The notes below the pieces were generated by a model. The model worked only from the letters and a program-made list of their open reading frames with translations. It was not told where the DNA came from and did not search any database. Below, piece by piece: positions 15,443 to 17,324 of a DNA stretch of 17,324 bases; the stretch's first letter is position 1; every line of letters begins with the position of its first letter. Position numbers and translations under genes: made by a program. This DNA is from Bacteroidota bacterium (GTDB lineage: Bacteria; Bacteroidota; Bacteroidia; Bacteroidales; F082): contig JAEWWJ010000112.1 of assembly GCA_023396415.1 (NCBI GenBank), positions 1 to 17,324 on the forward strand, given 5' to 3'.

Positions 15443-15793
15443 TTATGAACTGATTTTGTTGACATCATCAGGAAAAACAATACTCGGCTTGAAAGTTTTG
15501 GCTTCTTCAAAATCCATGGAGGCGTAAGAAACGATGATGACTTTGTCGCCCGGCGCCACTTTCCGAGCTGCAGCACCGTTGAGCGAAATGATGCCACTAC
15601 CGCGATTTCCTTTAATCACATAGGTGTCGAAACGTTCGCCATTGGTGATGTTATAAATGCTAACCCGTTCGTTTTCAATGAGATTAGCGGCCTCTATCAG
15701 GTTGAGGTCAATGGCGATACTACCTATGTATTCTAAATTGGCCTCGGTTACAGTGGCGCGATGTATTTTCGATTTTAAAACTTCGATGTTCAT
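15443..15793 (-). CDS. panD: Aspartate 1-decarboxylase precursor
   Basis: A 116-residue proenzyme that makes beta-alanine from L-aspartate for pantothenate and CoA synthesis. It is a pyruvoyl enzyme: the chain self-cleaves between Gly24 and Ser25 in the sequence LEYIGSIAID (20-29), and Ser25 becomes the pyruvoyl cofactor. The downstream block GERFDTYVIKG and NGAAARKVAPGDKVIIVSYA (74-93) holds the active-site Tyr and conserved Asn-Gly-Ala-Ala loop. Length is slightly under the E. coli enzyme (126). The E. coli cleavage context is YEGSCAID; here Ile replaces Glu and Cys, a common kind of variation outside enterobacteria. It lies 49 bases after panC in the same operon and 2 bases before the next gene. 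Confidence 0.96.
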   Translation of the reverse strand: MNIEVLKSKIHRATVTEANLEYIGSIAIDLNLIEAANLIENERVSIYNITNGERFDTYVIKGNRGSGIISLNGAAARKVAPGDKVIIVSYASMDFEEAKTFKPSIVFPDDVNKISS

Positions 15794-15842
15794 GATGCTG
15801 TTGTTGGTATCACAATTGCACGCTTAAAGGCCGACAAAAGTA

Positions 15843-16685
15843 CTAAAAAATACGCATGTTGTCTATCAGTCGAACTTTGCCAAGAAACAAGGCTACAAAG
15901 AGAACCATGCCTTCAGCTTCATTCCAGTGTTGCACGGGTTGCAACATTCTATCGTCAGCTATTTCAACGTAATCTATTTTGAATGAAGTAATTGCAGTCA
16001 AATGCTCGTAAGTCCATTTTCGCATTTCTTCGGGGCTGAGTACATTTTTCAGTCCGACTGCCTTTTGAAGTATCTGATGAATTTTTGGTGCCAACGCTCG
16101 TTCCTCGGCAGTGAGACGTTGGTTGCGCGAACTCATGGCCAAGCCGTCTGCCTCCCGAACAATCGGGCAGGGAACCACTTGAACCGGAAGATGCAGCATT
16201 TGAGTCATTTTTTGAATAATGGCCAATTGCTGGAAATCTTTTTCTCCAAAATAGGCCTTTTGGGGGGTAACTATTTCAAACAGTTTTTTTACCACTATGG
16301 CAACTCCATTGAAATGCCCTGCCCTAAACGCACCTTCCATCACATCGCCTAAAGGGCCGAAATCGTAGGATGAATGATCGGGAACGGGATACATTTCAGC
16401 TACCGAGGGTGCAAAAAGATAATCGCAACCCACTAACAGTAACTTTTCGCTGTCTGATTCCAGGTTGCGGGGATATTTTTCAAGATCTTCCTTATTGTTG
16501 AACTGAATAGGATTCACAAAAACGCTGACTACCAAGCGATCGTTCTCGTGTTTTGCCCTGCGCATCAGCTCGAGGTGGCCCTCGTGTAAAGCTCCCATTG
16601 TGGGAACAAAACCAATAGACAATCCTTTGCTTCGGTCTCTGTTTATCAGTTCTTGCAACGATTGAATGGTGTGTAGTGTCTTCAT
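15843..16685 (-). CDS. panC: Pantoate--beta-alanine ligase (pantothenate synthetase)
   Basis: A 280-residue cytoplasmic enzyme that joins pantoate and beta-alanine with ATP through a pantoyl-adenylate. The Rossmann-type nucleotide-binding start GFVPTMGALHEGHLEL (25-40) carries the HxGH motif (34-37); VNPIQF (57-62), FRAGHFNGVA (120-129), AYFGEKDFQQL (144-154) and the KMSKS-equivalent LAMSSRNQRLT (182-192) follow as in characterised PanC proteins. Length is standard. The substrate beta-alanine is made by PanD, encoded directly downstream. PanB, which starts pantoate synthesis, is not in the window. A 42-base gap separates it from the thioredoxin-like gene upstream, which probably shares its transcript. 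Confidence 0.97.
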   Translation of the reverse strand: MKTLHTIQSLQELINRDRSKGLSIGFVPTMGALHEGHLELMRRAKHENDRLVVSVFVNPIQFNNKEDLEKYPRNLESDSEKLLLVGCDYLFAPSVAEMYPVPDHSSYDFGPLGDVMEGAFRAGHFNGVAIVVKKLFEIVTPQKAYFGEKDFQQLAIIQKMTQMLHLPVQVVPCPIVREADGLAMSSRNQRLTAEERALAPKIHQILQKAVGLKNVLSPEEMRKWTYEHLTAITSFKIDYVEIADDRMLQPVQHWNEAEGMVLFVALFLGKVRLIDNMRIF

Positions 16686-16727
16686 TATAAGATGACTATC
16701 AATGAAAAATTGGGGTGTTAGTTTGGA

Positions 16728-17252
16728 TTAACGGTGGGTATTTTGCATCACCATCAGAAAATCTTTTTCCAGCGACTCCAGTGGTGTTTCAATAATTCTT
16801 CCGATTTCTGTCTTGTTTTTATAGAAAATAAATGTGGGAACTTTTTCAATAGCATAGGGTTGCACGTCAATTTCGCGGGCTTTTTTTTCGCTGTCAACGC
16901 CTACCACAAACACTTTTTCAGGATCGAAATCCATCAAATCTAACAACTTGAAAAAACGTGGCAGTTGGTCTTTGCTGTCGCCACACCAACTCCCAAAAAT
17001 GATGGTGATTTGAAGGTCGTTTACCAAGGTTTTGAGCTGTTCAACAGCGTCTTTTTCAGGCTGATAAGCGTTGTAATCTTCTTGAAAATGTTCACCTATC
17101 TCACCTGTTAACAGGCCGTTACGATCTACTTGATCCACATAAACAGGACGATTTCTCACACTATCGTTAACCATAAAATTGAGGTGTTGACTTTGGGCCA
17201 TTTGATTCAGCATTAAAAGGAGTAGGGTAAAATAAAAAGATCGGATTTGCAT
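16728..17252 (-). CDS. Exported thioredoxin-fold protein with a single active-site cysteine (WCGDS)
   Basis: A 174-residue protein with a signal peptide (hydrophobic 6-18, likely cleavage after AQS at 19-21) and a thioredoxin fold. The expected active-site segment after the first strand reads IIFGSWCGDSKDQLP (84-98): the first Cys is present (Cys90) but the second position is Ser93, so the motif is C-G-D-S in place of C-G-P-C. The cis-proline loop is intact (KVPTF, Pro139). A single Cys means it cannot form the internal disulfide of a normal thioredoxin; possible roles are reduction through a mixed disulfide, thiol trapping or a non-redox function. I recall similar WCGDS proteins in Bacteroidota, annotated simply as thioredoxin family. 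It is the first gene of the panC-panD operon as seen here; a link to pantothenate synthesis is not evident. Confidence 0.82.
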   Translation of the reverse strand: MQIRSFYFTLLLLMLNQMAQSQHLNFMVNDSVRNRPVYVDQVDRNGLLTGEIGEHFQEDYNAYQPEKDAVEQLKTLVNDLQITIIFGSWCGDSKDQLPRFFKLLDLMDFDPEKVFVVGVDSEKKAREIDVQPYAIEKVPTFIFYKNKTEIGRIIETPLESLEKDFLMVMQNTHR

Positions 17253-17295
17253 TGTTCTGCCGGTGTTTTTTTACATTCGCATTCATTTTCAGCCA

Positions 17296-17303
17296 CAAAA
17301 ATA
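17296..17303 (-). promoter_or_regulatory. -7 promoter element for the thioredoxin-like gene and pan operon
   Basis: Read on the minus strand this is TATTTTTG, a full match to TAnnTTTG, 43 bases before the ATG of the thioredoxin-like gene. The -33 element would fall at the very edge of the window or beyond it, where only its first bases (CA on the plus strand, 17323-17324) are visible, so it cannot be confirmed. Confidence 0.4.
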
Positions 17304-17317
17304 AAACAAACATCGCT

Positions 17318-17324
17318 ATGAGCA
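17318..17324 (+). CDS. Possible start of a divergent gene (truncated by window end)
   Basis: An ATG at 17318-17320 followed by AGC and A ends the window. It is preceded by an A-rich stretch like the leaders of other genes here, and by TACATTCG (17272-17279), a 7/8 match to the -7 consensus. Only two full codons are visible, so no product can be assigned. In several Bacteroidota a glycogen/starch synthase gene sits next to panC, which makes that one guess, from memory only. Confidence 0.25.

Noticed and set aside
1..17324. Defence island, mobile element, CRISPR array or RNA gene
   Set aside because: No transposase, integrase, inverted terminal repeats, spaced direct repeats, tRNA-like cloverleaf or rRNA stretches are seen on either strand by eye.

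Overview
The window looks like a chromosomal segment of a Bacteroidota bacterium. The evidence is a type IX secretion (T9SS) C-terminal sorting domain on a large multidomain secreted protein, several matches to the Bacteroidota sigma promoter (TTTG, about 20 bases, TAnnTTTG), weak or absent Shine-Dalgarno sequences with A-rich leaders, and a lysyl-tRNA synthetase with the roughly 70-residue C-terminal extension I associate with this phylum. A butyrate kinase / phosphate butyryltransferase pair suggests fermentative or acyl-CoA-linked metabolism. I see no phage, transposon, CRISPR, tRNA or rRNA signals. The gene content reads as ordinary core and semi-core genome.

Layout. 1-198 (+) is the tail of a sugar-nucleotide epimerase-type SDR. 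389-913 (+) is a long-chain flavodoxin followed by a clear intrinsic terminator. It converges on a minus-strand block running from 4431 down to 1000: an ECF sigma factor, a small two-helix membrane protein, a fructosamine-kinase family protein (these three are packed with a 5-base gap and a 4-base overlap), then after 83 bases a lipoprotein lytic transglycosylase of the MltF type. Divergent from the sigma gene is a secreted M64 metallopeptidase (4660-5931, +). Next come ptb and buk (6055-8099, +) behind a full-consensus promoter, then a 1231-residue T9SS cargo protein (8238-11933, +) ending in a strong terminator, then lysS (12103-13830, +). A bidirectional terminator at 13856-13893 separates lysS from a second minus-strand operon, running from 17252 down to 13934: a thioredoxin-fold protein with a single active-site Cys, panC, panD, an LPG_synthase_TM/YbhN-type membrane protein and a stand-alone RfaE2 nucleotidyltransferase. 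The window ends just after an ATG that may begin a divergent gene.

How the genes work together. Ptb and Buk interconvert acyl-CoA, acyl-phosphate and carboxylate, making ATP. PanD makes beta-alanine and PanC joins it to pantoate to give pantothenate for CoA. RfaE2 activates heptose-1-phosphate for LPS-type glycans, and its gene overlaps that of a lipid-handling membrane protein. The sigma / small membrane protein / kinase set looks like a regulatory unit with an unexplained enzyme attached. It is the nearest thing here to an undescribed system, but the evidence is only gene order and overlap.

Limits: all calls are from reading motifs by eye. No database search, structure prediction or alignment was run. 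Several minus-strand starts are GTG or TTG, or were moved to an internal ATG; the reasons are given in each entry.
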